This document shows positions 34,488 to 43,926 of a DNA stretch of 64,000 nucleotides, in pieces. The notes below the pieces were generated by a model, which had not been told where the DNA came from, ran no database searches, and was given only the letters and a program-made list of their open reading frames with translations. This stretch comes from Peteryoungia aggregata LMG 23059 (GTDB lineage Bacteria; Pseudomonadota; Alphaproteobacteria; Rhizobiales; Rhizobiaceae): positions 62,001-126,000 of the forward strand of contig NZ_JAUSUW010000007.1 in NCBI RefSeq assembly GCF_030814435.1, given 5' to 3'. Each line of letters begins with the position of its first letter. Position 1 is the stretch's first letter. The position numbers and the translations under genes are program-made.

Positions 34488-35312
34488 ATGAGCAACCGTT
34501 TCCCCGTCTACTTCATTCCCCATGGTGGTGGCCCCTGGCCATTCATGGACTTCCCGCGCGATGCTGAAGGCAAGGCGCCCTGGGATGATCTGCGCGCCTT
34601 TCTCGAAGGACTCGATGCAGAGATCGGGCGGCGGCCGAAGGCTGTGCTCGTGGTCTCGGGCCATTGGGAGAAGGAACCGGTGCCGACGGTGAGCACGGCT
34701 GTGAAACCCGGCATGCTCTTCGACTATTACAATTTCCCGCCGCACACCTATGAGCTCTCCTACCCTGCCCCGGGCTCGCCGGCTCTCGCGACCCGTGCCA
34801 GGGCGCTGCTGGCCGAGGCCGGGATCGAGAGCGCCGAGGATGACAAGCGCGGCTTCGACCATGGCGTGTTCATCCCGTTCATGCTGGTCTATCCGGAAGC
34901 GGATGTACCGCTCACCATGATTTCACTGAAGAATACGCTGGATGTTGAAAGCCATGTGGCGATCGGCAAGGCGCTGGCGCCATTGCGCGATGAGGACGTG
35001 CTGATCATTGCGTCCGGCATGAGCTATCACAACATGCGGATGTTCCGGCAGGCAGAGCCCAACCATGTGCAGCAAGCAATCCGCTTCGACGATTGGCTGA
35101 CGGAGGCGGTCGCCTCGCCGGACAGCGAACGGCGCGCTGATGTGCTGTCGACCTGGGATCAAAACCCGGATGCCCTTGCCTGCCATGTGCCTGACCATGA
35201 CCACCTCGTGCCGCTGTTCGTGGCGGCGGGTGCCGCAGGCAGCGATGGCGGCCGGCAGGTCTTCCGGGGTGAGTTCCTCGGAAAGCCCTACTCCGCCTAT
35301 CGTTTCGGCTAA
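34488..35312 (+). CDS. DODA-type extradiol aromatic ring-opening dioxygenase (YgiD-like)
   Basis: A 274-aa class III dioxygenase of the LigB/4,5-DOPA family. Metal-binding and catalytic histidines are in FIPHGGGP, SGHWEK, FDHGVF and SGMSYHNM. Bacterial homologues open catechol-type rings; the natural substrate here is unknown. The ATG at 34488 has GAGG seven bases upstream; a GTG four codons earlier lies inside a dyad and is less likely. Its stop is one base from that of convergent ctaA. Confidence 0.87.
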   Translation: MSNRFPVYFIPHGGGPWPFMDFPRDAEGKAPWDDLRAFLEGLDAEIGRRPKAVLVVSGHWEKEPVPTVSTAVKPGMLFDYYNFPPHTYELSYPAPGSPALATRARALLAEAGIESAEDDKRGFDHGVFIPFMLVYPEADVPLTMISLKNTLDVESHVAIGKALAPLRDEDVLIIASGMSYHNMRMFRQAEPNHVQQAIRFDDWLTEAVASPDSERRADVLSTWDQNPDALACHVPDHDHLVPLFVAAGAAGSDGGRQVFRGEFLGKPYSAYRFG

Positions 35313-35313
35313 T

Positions 35314-36417
35314 TCAGTCCCTGACCTCGACGGCAACTGGCTTCGGACGCTCGCCGTAGAAGCCGCGCAGATGGGCAACCGCGAAGGCGAGCACCACCAG
35401 CGCCATGCCCTGATGGGTGACGCCGGCATGCAGGGGCACCTGCGTGACGAGCGTGACGATGCCGATCACCGCCTGGATGCTGATGAGCGCAAAGAGCACC
35501 ACGCTGCGGCGGGCATGGGTCGTCTGAGGGGCGGCCCGCAGACACTGGATCATGTGCAAGAGTGCCACCGCCCAGAGGATGTAGGCGCCGATGCGGTGGA
35601 TGTACTGCACCGTCTTCGGGTTTTCGAAGATGTTGATCCAGGCGGGTGACTGGACGAAGAGGCCCTGGGGCACGAGTGCGCCGTCCATCAGCGGCCAGGT
35701 GTTGTAGCTGAAGCCTGCATCGAGGCCGGCGACCAGAGCGCCGAGATAGATCTGGACGAGGGTCATCACCAGCAGCACGCCGGCAAACAGGCGACTCTTT
35801 TCCGTCGGTGCGGCATCATCGGTGTGCGGATAGAGGCTGCGGTAGATCCAGACACAACTCGCGAAGATGAAGCAAGCCATCATCAGATGGACAGCCAGGC
35901 GATACTGGCTCACGTCGACGCGCTCACTCAGGCCCGAAGACACCATCCACCAGCCGATGAAACCCTGCAGGCCGCCAAGCGCCAGAAGGCCGACCAGGGG
36001 CGCACGCAGGCTGGGCTCGATCTTTCCGCGGATCCAGAAGTATGCGAGCGGCAACGCAAAGATCAGACCGATCATCCGAGCCAGCAGGCGGTGCGCCCAT
36101 TCCCACCAGAAGATGAACTTGAACTCGTCGAGGCTCATGCCCTTGTTGATCTGCTGGTATTCGGGGATCTGGCGATAAAGCTCCAGCTCCTCCTCCCATT
36201 CGGCTGTTGTCAGTGGCGGGATGACACCGTGAATCGGCTTCCACTGGGTGATCGACAGGCCGGAATCGGTCAGGCGCGTGGCGCCGCCCACCAGCACGAG
36301 ACAGAAGAGCGCAAAGATCACCACGCCGAGCCAGATGCGGACAGCCTTTCGGTCGGCATCCACACGGGCGATATCCTTGCGCACCTGCAACTCGGTTCCG
36401 GTCAATACAGCTGTCAT
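35314..36417 (-). CDS. ctaA: Heme A synthase
   Basis: A 367-aa COX15/CtaA protein with eight membrane helices. It oxidises the methyl group of heme O to give heme A for cytochrome aa3. Family motifs [19 protein letters not shown] near 43, [14 protein letters not shown] near 100 and conserved histidines in the second half ([21 protein letters not shown]) are present. The alphaproteobacterial type lacks the CtaA cysteine pair. The start ATG at 36417 precedes a long cytoplasmic N-terminus. Confidence 0.95.
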   Translation of the reverse strand: MTAVLTGTELQVRKDIARVDADRKAVRIWLGVVIFALFCLVLVGGATRLTDSGLSITQWKPIHGVIPPLTTAEWEEELELYRQIPEYQQINKGMSLDEFKFIFWWEWAHRLLARMIGLIFALPLAYFWIRGKIEPSLRAPLVGLLALGGLQGFIGWWMVSSGLSERVDVSQYRLAVHLMMACFIFASCVWIYRSLYPHTDDAAPTEKSRLFAGVLLVMTLVQIYLGALVAGLDAGFSYNTWPLMDGALVPQGLFVQSPAWINIFENPKTVQYIHRIGAYILWAVALLHMIQCLRAAPQTTHARRSVVLFALISIQAVIGIVTLVTQVPLHAGVTHQGMALVVLAFAVAHLRGFYGERPKPVAVEVRD

Positions 36418-36533
36418 CAGTCAATCCTCTTTTCGCCCGTTGATTTGCATCAGTCAGGCGTGCAAAACAAGCCCGCCGGTTTGCGGCAAGCGGTCGCGTC
36501 GCGGACAGAGGCGACGTCGAGTAGGAATAAGGC

Positions 36534-36761
36534 ATGACCAAGCGCCCGAAGCTGAGATCCTTTATCGGTACGATCCTGATCATCCTGATCGTGTCGATCT
36601 ATGCCCTGCTGGCGACGACGATTGCAACGGCGACGCTTGCGACTGCGCCATGGTGGGGACATCTCCTGTACTTCCTGCTGACCGGCCTGCTCTGGGTGAT
36701 CCCTGCCATGCTTGTGATCAAGTGGATGGCAGGGCCCTTCAAGAAGAAGGACGCTGATTAA
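36534..36761 (+). CDS. DUF2842 small membrane protein
   Basis: A 75-aa protein with two hydrophobic helices (about 10-32 and 41-64) and a lysine-rich C-terminus. The TAPWWGHLLYFLLTGLLWVIPA segment, shortened to its WWGHLLYF core, fits DUF2842, commonly beside ctaA in Rhizobiales. It is divergent from ctaA. Function unknown. Confidence 0.82.
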   Translation: MTKRPKLRSFIGTILIILIVSIYALLATTIATATLATAPWWGHLLYFLLTGLLWVIPAMLVIKWMAGPFKKKDAD

Positions 36762-36875
36762 CCCTCTCTTTACCCTGAGACGCGGCGATCATCCCGAATT
36801 CCAAGGCAATAACCGTTTGTTGGCAGTGTGTGCCTAAGCTCCGGCCCGTCTCCGAGACCGGAAGGGATAGGGTGC

Positions 36876-38138
36876 ATGCGGGCCCAGATACGACACGATG
36901 CGATGGCATTCGCCGAGGAAAAGTCCACGGCTGGCGCGCCGATCCCACGCGGCAGAGCCGCTCTCGACACTCCGCTCGGAACGCTCTCCGTCACGGTCCA
37001 CAACCGTATGGCACCTGTGGAACGCGTGTGGCGGCAGCTCGAATCGGATCCGTGGAATTCGCTGCATCAGGGCTATGACTGGTGCCATGCCTGGGTCGAG
37101 ACCCATGGCAATCCGCTTGCGATCGTCGAAGGCCGCCTGAACGGCGAGAGCGCCTTTCTGCTGCCACTTGAGGTCGAACGTCACTATTTTGCCCGGAGCG
37201 CGCAGTTCATCGGGTCCGCCTTCACCAATTTCAACAGTGGCCTGTTCAGCGCTGCCTTCCGGCGCTGCGCCGAGGATTTTTCGTCCGAGGGGCTGCAGAC
37301 GCTTCTGATGGAAGCATTGCGCGGCCATGCCGACCTCCTGAGCCTGAGCAATGTTCCGCTCGACTGGCGCGGCGAAAGGCATCCCCTCGCCGCCCTGCCA
37401 CATATTCGCAACCAGAACGCCTCCTTCCAGCTGGCACTCGGTTCGAACATGGACGAGACCATTCAGTCCCTTAATGCCAAGAGCCGGCGCAAGAAATACC
37501 GCGCCCAGATCCGCAAGCTGGAAGCGGCTGGTGGCTTTGACCACATCCGGCCGATCCCGCAATCCGAGCAGCAGGCGCTGCTCGAAACCTTCTTTCGCCA
37601 GAAGGCCGCACGCTTTGCTACCGGCGGACTTCCCAATGTCTTCCAGCCGGCGGAAACACAGGCCTTCTTTCACCTGCTGCTTGAAAGCGACCGGGGAAGC
37701 AGCGATGTGCCGCTTGAATTGCACGCGATCCGCCTGAAGGGAGAGCATGAAGGCAAGATTGCCGCGATTGCAGGGCTTTCCCGCAAGGGAGACCACGTCA
37801 TCTGCCAGTTCGGTTCGATTGACGAGAGCCTGTTGCCCGATGCAAGTCCGGGAGAGTTGCTGTTCTGGCTGGTGATCGAGCGCAGCGCGCTGACCGGGGC
37901 TGCCCTGTTCGACTTCGGCATCGGCGACCAGGACTACAAACGTCGCTGGTGCACGATGAAAAGCGAGCACCACGACATCCTCGTACCACTCAGGCCCGCC
38001 GGTCATGTCGCGGCGATGACGCATCGGAGCGTCACACGCACGAAGAGCCTGATCAAGGGCAACGCGCATCTGTATGCGCTGATTCAGCGATTGCGGGCGC
38101 AAGGCACGATCGCACCGGCAGCCCGATCCGAGGATTGA
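36876..38138 (+). CDS. GNAT-like (PF13480, CelD/BcsL-type) protein of the polysaccharide locus
   Basis: A 420-aa protein of the acetyltransferase_6 group. Two weak GNAT halves are seen, the second with the characteristic FDFGIGDQDYKRRW near 350. Relatives acylate or aminoacylate polysaccharides and sit in cellulose and exopolysaccharide loci. The ATG at 36876 has AGGGATAGGG upstream. It lies next to the convergent Wzc-like gene and is probably the first gene of a six-gene surface polysaccharide locus like upp/gms. The exact acyl donor is unknown. Confidence 0.78.
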   Translation: MRAQIRHDAMAFAEEKSTAGAPIPRGRAALDTPLGTLSVTVHNRMAPVERVWRQLESDPWNSLHQGYDWCHAWVETHGNPLAIVEGRLNGESAFLLPLEVERHYFARSAQFIGSAFTNFNSGLFSAAFRRCAEDFSSEGLQTLLMEALRGHADLLSLSNVPLDWRGERHPLAALPHIRNQNASFQLALGSNMDETIQSLNAKSRRKKYRAQIRKLEAAGGFDHIRPIPQSEQQALLETFFRQKAARFATGGLPNVFQPAETQAFFHLLLESDRGSSDVPLELHAIRLKGEHEGKIAAIAGLSRKGDHVICQFGSIDESLLPDASPGELLFWLVIERSALTGAALFDFGIGDQDYKRRWCTMKSEHHDILVPLRPAGHVAAMTHRSVTRTKSLIKGNAHLYALIQRLRAQGTIAPAARSED

Positions 38139-38179
38139 GATTGACGGTCAGAAGGCGTTGCCTCTGAAGGTCCGCGATT

Positions 38180-40366
38180 TCAGGCGGCGTCGCGGGTCCT
38201 GCGGGCCTGCGGGTTCTTCGCGGAGAGCAGCACCAGATCCTTGTAACCGACATCTTCGAAGGCGACCATGATCTCGGCCAGCTCGTCTGCCTTCGGCTCA
38301 GGCGCGGACAGGATAATCTCATGGCGGCCGTTGCGGCTCAGCCGGGCGACGCCTGCGGCGTTCGCGGGCCCACACTCCACCAGCACCATGTCATAGACGT
38401 CGGCCAGCGCATCAACGATCATCGCCAGCCTATCGGCACCGCGCATGGCCTGACGGATGTCGGCATTGCCCTGCGGCACGATATCGGCCGCCGAGGAACG
38501 GTCCGGATGGATGCAATCGGCAAACGCCGCTTCGCCCGTCAGGAGGTCGGTGATGCCCGAAAGGTCACGCCAGGGCGCCATCAGACGCGTCGGGCAGGCC
38601 GAGCCGGTCATATCGACGAGAACGGTACGGTAACCCCGATCCGACAATTCCCGGGTCAACGCAACTGTGCCGGTCGAGCCATCGTCACCGGAAGGCGAAA
38701 TGGCGAAAGCGATGCGGGACTGCTGTTCCACCAGGTGATCGGCCACTGATGCGACGGAGAAGGCGTCATGCTCTTCCTCTGGCAAGGCCTGAGGCCTCTC
38801 TGCCGCCACGACCTGTTCCATTTCGTCAACGAGATCGGCATCCGGCCCAACATCAAGCAGGCTCGCTGGCGATGTGTCCTGCGGGCTGGCCCTCGGGGCT
38901 TCGGTTGCGACGACATGTTCCTCTGACTCGTCTTCTTCGTGGCGCATGGCGGTCGCCGACCCTGTCGGGCGGAGTGCCCGACCGCTGAACAATTCGGCCA
39001 GCATCACTGCTATCGCCGACAGGATCAGTGTCGCGAGCGTGGCGACGATGGTGATCGGCAGGACCTTGGGGAAGCTCGGTTCCTGCGGCTCGATGGCGGT
39101 GGAAATCACGCGGGCATCAGCAGGGCTGGATTCCTTGTCGAGACGCGATGAGGCTTCGCGATAACGCGCGAGGTAGGTTTCGAGTAGCTGACGCTGGGCC
39201 GCAGCTTCCCGCTCCAGCGACTTCAACCCCACTTCGTCCTCGCCCGCTCTGGCCGAATCCGCCTTCAGGCTGTTCATCTGGGCAAGAAGCTGGGTTTCCC
39301 GCTCGCGGGCAACGGCGGCCTCATTTTCCAGGCTCGCAGCAACCTTGAGCGATTCAGCCTGTACCTGCTCGCGGATGCCGGCCAGTTGCGCCCGCAGCGC
39401 CTTCATCTGAGGATGCCCCTCGAGGAGGCGTGTCGAGAGGTCGGAAATCTGCGCCCGGATCTGTGATTCACTTGCCTTCAGACGCTGGATCGATTCCGAG
39501 CGGGCAATCGCATCGAGCGTCTCCGTCGATTTGCCGGCCTTGATGCTGGCGCGCAGGTTCTCGGCGGTCGCCTCGGCACCGGCGCGCTCCCCGCGTACTC
39601 TGGCGAGTTCGGTGGAAATATCGGACAACTGCTTGCCGCTGAAGGATGACTGGTCAGAGCCGAGCGACATCAATCCGGCGGAGGATCGGTATTCGGCGAC
39701 CTTCTGCTCGGCCTCTCGCACCTTTTCACGCAGATTGGCAATCTCGGTTTCCAACCAGCGCACGGCGTCGGAGTTGCTGTCGAGCTTGGCGCCACTCTGG
39801 AGCGCACGATAGACGTCCATCATCGCGTTGGGCACGGCTGCGGCAAGCTTCGGATCCTTGGAGGTGAACTCGATGCCGATCACGCGCGACTTGTCGACCT
39901 GATAGACGTTGAGCTTCTCCTTGAAGGCGTTGATCACCCGCTCTTCGGGTGGCAGCTCGAGAGGATTGCCCTTAAGGCCAAAGAGGACAAGAAAGTCCGT
40001 GATGGCCGACGGGCTGGAATCGGGATCGAATTCCGCACGTTCATGCAGCTTCAGGTCCCGGGCAACCTGCTTGATCAGGTCGACGGACTGGAGCAGCTGA
40101 ACCTGGCTGGCAATGTTCAATTCGTCCGGCATCGGCTCAACCGCCGACGAGGCGGTACCGGAGGCCGAGAAACTCGCCTCGCGCGGCTCGATCAGCAGCT
40201 TTGCATCGCTCTTGTAGCTGGGAGAAATGGCATTGGCGCCGACAAAGGCAAGGACACCCACGAGAGCGGTCGTCGCGAGGATCCTCCCCTTGCGCTGCCA
40301 GACAGCGGCGAAGAGTTGGGCGAGGTCGATATCGACATCATGTTGATCGCGGTCCACACTCGGCAT
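38180..40366 (-). CDS. Wzc/GumC-like polysaccharide co-polymerase with degenerate kinase domain
   Basis: A 728-aa polysaccharide co-polymerase. An N-terminal Wzz domain has a membrane helix near 30-52 (LATTALVGVLAFVGANAIS), followed by a long coiled coil (about 200-400), a second helix near 430-455 and a C-terminal domain from residue 550 shaped like a bacterial tyrosine kinase. The Walker A site, normally GEGKST, reads GDDGSTG with no lysine; Walker A' is LVDMTG; Walker B ends in VLVECGP. The tyrosine-rich tail is missing. So it should set chain length or export without kinase activity. The ATG at 40366 has GGGAG upstream. It is divergent from the exporter gene. Confidence 0.85.
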   Translation of the reverse strand: MPSVDRDQHDVDIDLAQLFAAVWQRKGRILATTALVGVLAFVGANAISPSYKSDAKLLIEPREASFSASGTASSAVEPMPDELNIASQVQLLQSVDLIKQVARDLKLHERAEFDPDSSPSAITDFLVLFGLKGNPLELPPEERVINAFKEKLNVYQVDKSRVIGIEFTSKDPKLAAAVPNAMMDVYRALQSGAKLDSNSDAVRWLETEIANLREKVREAEQKVAEYRSSAGLMSLGSDQSSFSGKQLSDISTELARVRGERAGAEATAENLRASIKAGKSTETLDAIARSESIQRLKASESQIRAQISDLSTRLLEGHPQMKALRAQLAGIREQVQAESLKVAASLENEAAVARERETQLLAQMNSLKADSARAGEDEVGLKSLEREAAAQRQLLETYLARYREASSRLDKESSPADARVISTAIEPQEPSFPKVLPITIVATLATLILSAIAVMLAELFSGRALRPTGSATAMRHEEDESEEHVVATEAPRASPQDTSPASLLDVGPDADLVDEMEQVVAAERPQALPEEEHDAFSVASVADHLVEQQSRIAFAISPSGDDGSTGTVALTRELSDRGYRTVLVDMTGSACPTRLMAPWRDLSGITDLLTGEAAFADCIHPDRSSAADIVPQGNADIRQAMRGADRLAMIVDALADVYDMVLVECGPANAAGVARLSRNGRHEIILSAPEPKADELAEIMVAFEDVGYKDLVLLSAKNPQARRTRDAA

Positions 40367-40419
40367 TACAGACTCCCGGAACATCTTGCCGGCGAAGGTA
40401 AAGGATCATGGTAACTCAA

Positions 40420-40495
40420 GGGTTAACTGCGATCCGCCCGGTTTTGGACAGAACTCGGGGCAATCGATCGCAGGGCGTTTACCGACCATTAACCC
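40420..40495. promoter_or_regulatory. Nested inverted repeats in the divergent polysaccharide promoter
   Basis: GGGTTAACTGCGATC (40420-40434) is mirrored by GATCGCAG (40466-40473) and then TTAACCC (40489-40495). Both arms lie between the divergent Wzc-like and Wza-like genes, so a shared regulator binding both ends is possible. TTAACC-type elements also resemble CtrA half-sites. Confidence 0.4.
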
Positions 40496-40549
40496 TAATC
40501 ATTCGATAACAGGCCAACGAATGTGAGTTCATTGGGAGCGCAGCGGCGC

Positions 40550-41125
40550 ATGGCGATGGTCGGCAAAGAGGCGATGGTTCTGGTCGCGAGCGTAGTTCTG
40601 TCGCTCGGCCTGTCCGGCTGCGCAAGCTATCGGCCCGCACCGAAAGTCTTCCACGAAGCGACCATCCAGCCCTACCGCCTCGACAGCGGCGACAGGCTCC
40701 GGATCACCGTCTTCGAACAAGCAAGCCTCACCAATACCTACACCGTCGATCAGGCAGGTTACATCGCCTTCCCGCTCGTCGGACAGGTCGCGGCACGCGG
40801 CGCCACGCTCACGCAGCTGGAAGGCGCCATCGCCCAGAAGCTCAAGCAGGGCTTCCTCAGGGATCCTGATGTCTCGATCGAGGTCGACCGCTACCGCTCG
40901 ATCTTCGTGATGGGCCAGGTCGGCCAGCCCGGCCAGTATGCCTATGTGCCCGGGATGACCATTCTCAACGCCATAGCCGTTTCCGGCGGGTTCAACAGCC
41001 GGGCCAACCAGCGCGATGTCGATGTAACCCGCAAGATCAACGGGCAGATCATCACGGGTCGCGTGCCGATCACAGATCCGATTCTTGCCGGAGACACCGT
41101 CTACGTTCGCGAGCGGCTGTTCTGA
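40550..41125 (+). CDS. Wza-like outer membrane polysaccharide export lipoprotein
   Basis: A 191-aa OPX protein. The lipoprotein signal ends at LSGC (Cys24), then a Poly_export domain (YRLDSGDRLRITVFEQ), and an SLBB domain with GQVGQPGQYAYVPGMTILNAIAVSGGF, here cited by its GQVGQPGQY core. It is short, lacking the C-terminal membrane-helix region of E. coli Wza, as in rhizobial UppC/ExoF-like exporters. The start is uncertain: ATG 40550 suits the signal peptide, while GTG 40523 and ATG 40556 are alternatives. It heads a rightward run of four genes. Confidence 0.88.
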   Translation: MAMVGKEAMVLVASVVLSLGLSGCASYRPAPKVFHEATIQPYRLDSGDRLRITVFEQASLTNTYTVDQAGYIAFPLVGQVAARGATLTQLEGAIAQKLKQGFLRDPDVSIEVDRYRSIFVMGQVGQPGQYAYVPGMTILNAIAVSGGFNSRANQRDVDVTRKINGQIITGRVPITDPILAGDTVYVRERLF

Positions 41126-41128
41126 TCA

Positions 41129-42271
41129 ATGGCCGAAGCCAAGCCCCTGCGCATCGTGCATTGTTTTCGATCACCCATCGGCGGGATCTTCCGTCATGTG
41201 CGCGATCTTGCCGAATTGCACAGCGCTGCCGGTCATCAGGTCGGCATCCTGTGCGATAGTTCCACCGGCGGCGCCCATGAGGACAAACTGTTCGAACAGA
41301 TCATGCCCTTTCTCTCGCTTGGCGTCACACGGTTCCCGATCGGTCGCTCGGTCAGCTTCAAGGACCTTGCGGCACTCGTCGAAAGCTACAAACTCATCAA
41401 GGAATTGCAGCCGGACATCCTGCACGGTCATGGCGCCAAGGGCGGCGTGATTGCGCGGTTGATCGGCTCACTGCTGCGGGTTCGAAGGTATCGCGTCGCC
41501 CGCCTCTATTCGCCCCATGGAGGCAGCCTGCATTTCTCGCGCGGGTCCCTCTCCGGCCAGGGAGTGTTCGCGGCCGAACGTCTCCTCGAAAGGATGACCG
41601 AGTCCATCTCCTTCGTCTGCGACTACGAGCGCGCCACTTACGAGACCAAGATCGGCAAGCCGCGTTGCGACGCCACGCGCGTCTATAACGGTATCAGCGA
41701 ACGTGACTTCGGCCGGATTGCGGTGCAGACCGACAGCGTGGACTTCGCCTATATCGGCATGCTGCGCGACCTGAAGGGACCGGACGTCTTCATCAATGCC
41801 TTCGCCGAGGCGGAACGGCTTGCCGGACGACCCTTGACTGCGCTGATCATTGGCGATGGTCCGGATCTGGACCGCTACCGGCGCATGGTGGAACAGAAGG
41901 GTCTCGCACGCCGGATCGACTTTCGCCCGGCGATGCCCATTACCCAGGCTTTCGCTCTTTCCGACATCGTCGTGGTTCCCTCTCGCGCAGAGGCCATGCC
42001 CTATATCGTGCTTGAGGCATTGGCTGCGGAAAAGACGGTCATCGCATCCAGGGTCGGAGGCATCCCGGAGATCCTCGGGAGCGAAAGCGAAGCCCTGGTC
42101 GAACCCGGTCGCGCCGATCTCTTAGGCGCCGTGATGGCCCAGGCGCTTGGCGATCCTGATTGGTCCAGACGCACCATGCCGAGCCCGGAGGCGTTCCGCT
42201 CACGGTTTTCTGCCGCCGTCATGGCCCAGGATCTGGAGGCCCTCTACCGGACGCAGCTTTCGCGGATCTGA
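41129..42271 (+). CDS. Glycosyltransferase family 4
   Basis: A 380-aa GT-B enzyme. The N-terminal acceptor domain begins RIVHCFRSPIGGIFRHVRDL; the donor domain has VPSRAEAMPYIVLEALAAEKTVIAS with the retaining E-x7-E motif, quoted here only in part (PSRAEAMPYIVLEA). It should add a sugar to the lipid-linked repeat unit on the cytoplasmic side. Its start is three bases after the exporter stop, so the two are coupled. The sugar donor cannot be named. Confidence 0.88.
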   Translation: MAEAKPLRIVHCFRSPIGGIFRHVRDLAELHSAAGHQVGILCDSSTGGAHEDKLFEQIMPFLSLGVTRFPIGRSVSFKDLAALVESYKLIKELQPDILHGHGAKGGVIARLIGSLLRVRRYRVARLYSPHGGSLHFSRGSLSGQGVFAAERLLERMTESISFVCDYERATYETKIGKPRCDATRVYNGISERDFGRIAVQTDSVDFAYIGMLRDLKGPDVFINAFAEAERLAGRPLTALIIGDGPDLDRYRRMVEQKGLARRIDFRPAMPITQAFALSDIVVVPSRAEAMPYIVLEALAAEKTVIASRVGGIPEILGSESEALVEPGRADLLGAVMAQALGDPDWSRRTMPSPEAFRSRFSAAVMAQDLEALYRTQLSRI

Positions 42272-42381
42272 GGCCGGACTGTCCTGAAACGGGGCATGTC
42301 CACCCTCTTTCTGAGGGGTTCCTAAAGCGTTTCTTAGGACCTTCGGCGTAATCTCCCCGCACACACGTGCGAGACAAAGCC

Positions 42382-43926
42382 ATGAACAAGGTCGACAAAC
42401 CCGATGCATTCGATCTTGACGCCCTGCGTCGTGCGCCGACGAGCGGCGATGCGCCAAGCCATGCCCAGGCAGCAGAGATCAGTGCCCTTGCCCGGCAAAT
42501 CGCCGGACAATACGCCGTCGCAAACTATTCGCCGTCCATCGTGATCGGACAGCTGCGCTTCCTCGAATTCTTCAGCCTTTTCGGCATAGCCCTGGCAGCC
42601 AACTATTTCGTCGCGCAGGACCCGGGCAGTCATTTCATCGACACCAGCGTCAGCGGATTTGCCGGCGCTCTCCTCGCCCTGCTCTTCATGCAGGCCAGCG
42701 ACTGCTATCACGTCTCGATCCTGCGTGCCCCGATGCGGTCGATGGCGCGGGTATTGGGAAGCTGGATGGCGGCTGTGGGGCTCGTTGCCCTCACCAACTT
42801 CCTCTTTGTCGATCATGATCCGAACTATCGCAGCCTGCTGGCGGTGTGGTTCGCTGCAGGCGCACTGTTTCTTTTGGTAGAACGCAACCTGATCGGCCTG
42901 GCAATCCGGCGCTGGGGGCGCAATGGCGTGATGGAGCGCCGCGCCGTGGTCATCGGTGGCGGCAAGCCCGCCAAGGATCTCATTCGCGCGCTGGAACAGC
43001 AGCCGGAGAACGACATCCGGATCTGCGGGATTTTCGATGATCGCAGCGCTGCCCGGTCCCCGGACGTCGTTGCCGGCTATCCGAAGCTCGGCACAGTGGC
43101 CGAACTGGTGGAATTCGCCCGGCTCGCGCATATCGACATGCTGATCATCTCGCTGCCGCTGAGTGCCGAGGCACGGATCATGCAGCTCCTCAAGATGCTG
43201 TGGGTGCTGCCCGTGGACATCCGCCTTGCGGCGCACTCGAACAATCTGCGCTTCCGCCCGCGTGCCTATTCGCATGTTGGCGCCGTGCCGCTGCTCGACA
43301 TCCTCGACAAGCCGATCCGAGACTGGGATTCGGTCGCCAAGCGAGCCTTCGACATCTTCTTCAGCGTGCTGGCCCTGCTTCTGCTGTGGCCGGTCTTCAT
43401 CGCAACCGCGATCGCTGTGAAGACCACCTCCAAGGGGCCGGTCTTCTTCGTTCAGAAGCGTCACGGCTTCAACAACGAGGTGATCAACGTCCTCAAATTC
43501 CGCTCGATGTACACTGAAATGAGCGACCACACGGCGAAGAACGCGGTGACCAAGAACGACCCGCGCGTGACGCGCGTGGGGCGCTTCATCCGCAAGACCT
43601 CGATCGACGAACTGCCACAGATCTTCAACGTGCTGCGTGGCGATCTCTCGCTCGTCGGCCCGCGCCCACATGCGGTTCTCGGACAGACGCGCGACAAGAC
43701 CTTCGGCGAGATTGTCGAGGGCTATTTCGCCCGCCATCGGGTGAAGCCCGGTGTCACCGGCTGGGCGCAGATCAATGGCTGGCGGGGCGAGATCGACACC
43801 GACGACAAGATCAAGTTCCGCACGGCCTACGACCTCTACTATATCGAGAACTGGTCTCTCTGGTTCGACCTCAAGATCCTGCTTCTGACGCCGATCAAGC
43901 TGCTGAATACGGAAAACGCCTATTGA
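42382..43926 (+). CDS. WcaJ-like undecaprenyl-phosphate sugar phosphotransferase
   Basis: A 514-aa polyisoprenyl-phosphate hexose-1-phosphate transferase. There are four N-terminal helices (about 58-170), a Rossmann-like CoA-binding segment (VVIGGGKPAKDLIRALEQ near 190), a fifth re-entrant helix near 330 and the C-terminal catalytic domain with KTSKGPVFFVQKRHG, KFRSMY, KTSIDELPQ and SLVGPRPH. It starts repeat-unit assembly by loading hexose-1-phosphate on the lipid carrier. The ATG at 42382 is preferred over GTG 42367. The size and domain plan match UppE/GmsE-type enzymes. Confidence 0.9.
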   Translation: MNKVDKPDAFDLDALRRAPTSGDAPSHAQAAEISALARQIAGQYAVANYSPSIVIGQLRFLEFFSLFGIALAANYFVAQDPGSHFIDTSVSGFAGALLALLFMQASDCYHVSILRAPMRSMARVLGSWMAAVGLVALTNFLFVDHDPNYRSLLAVWFAAGALFLLVERNLIGLAIRRWGRNGVMERRAVVIGGGKPAKDLIRALEQQPENDIRICGIFDDRSAARSPDVVAGYPKLGTVAELVEFARLAHIDMLIISLPLSAEARIMQLLKMLWVLPVDIRLAAHSNNLRFRPRAYSHVGAVPLLDILDKPIRDWDSVAKRAFDIFFSVLALLLLWPVFIATAIAVKTTSKGPVFFVQKRHGFNNEVINVLKFRSMYTEMSDHTAKNAVTKNDPRVTRVGRFIRKTSIDELPQIFNVLRGDLSLVGPRPHAVLGQTRDKTFGEIVEGYFARHRVKPGVTGWAQINGWRGEIDTDDKIKFRTAYDLYYIENWSLWFDLKILLLTPIKLLNTENAY

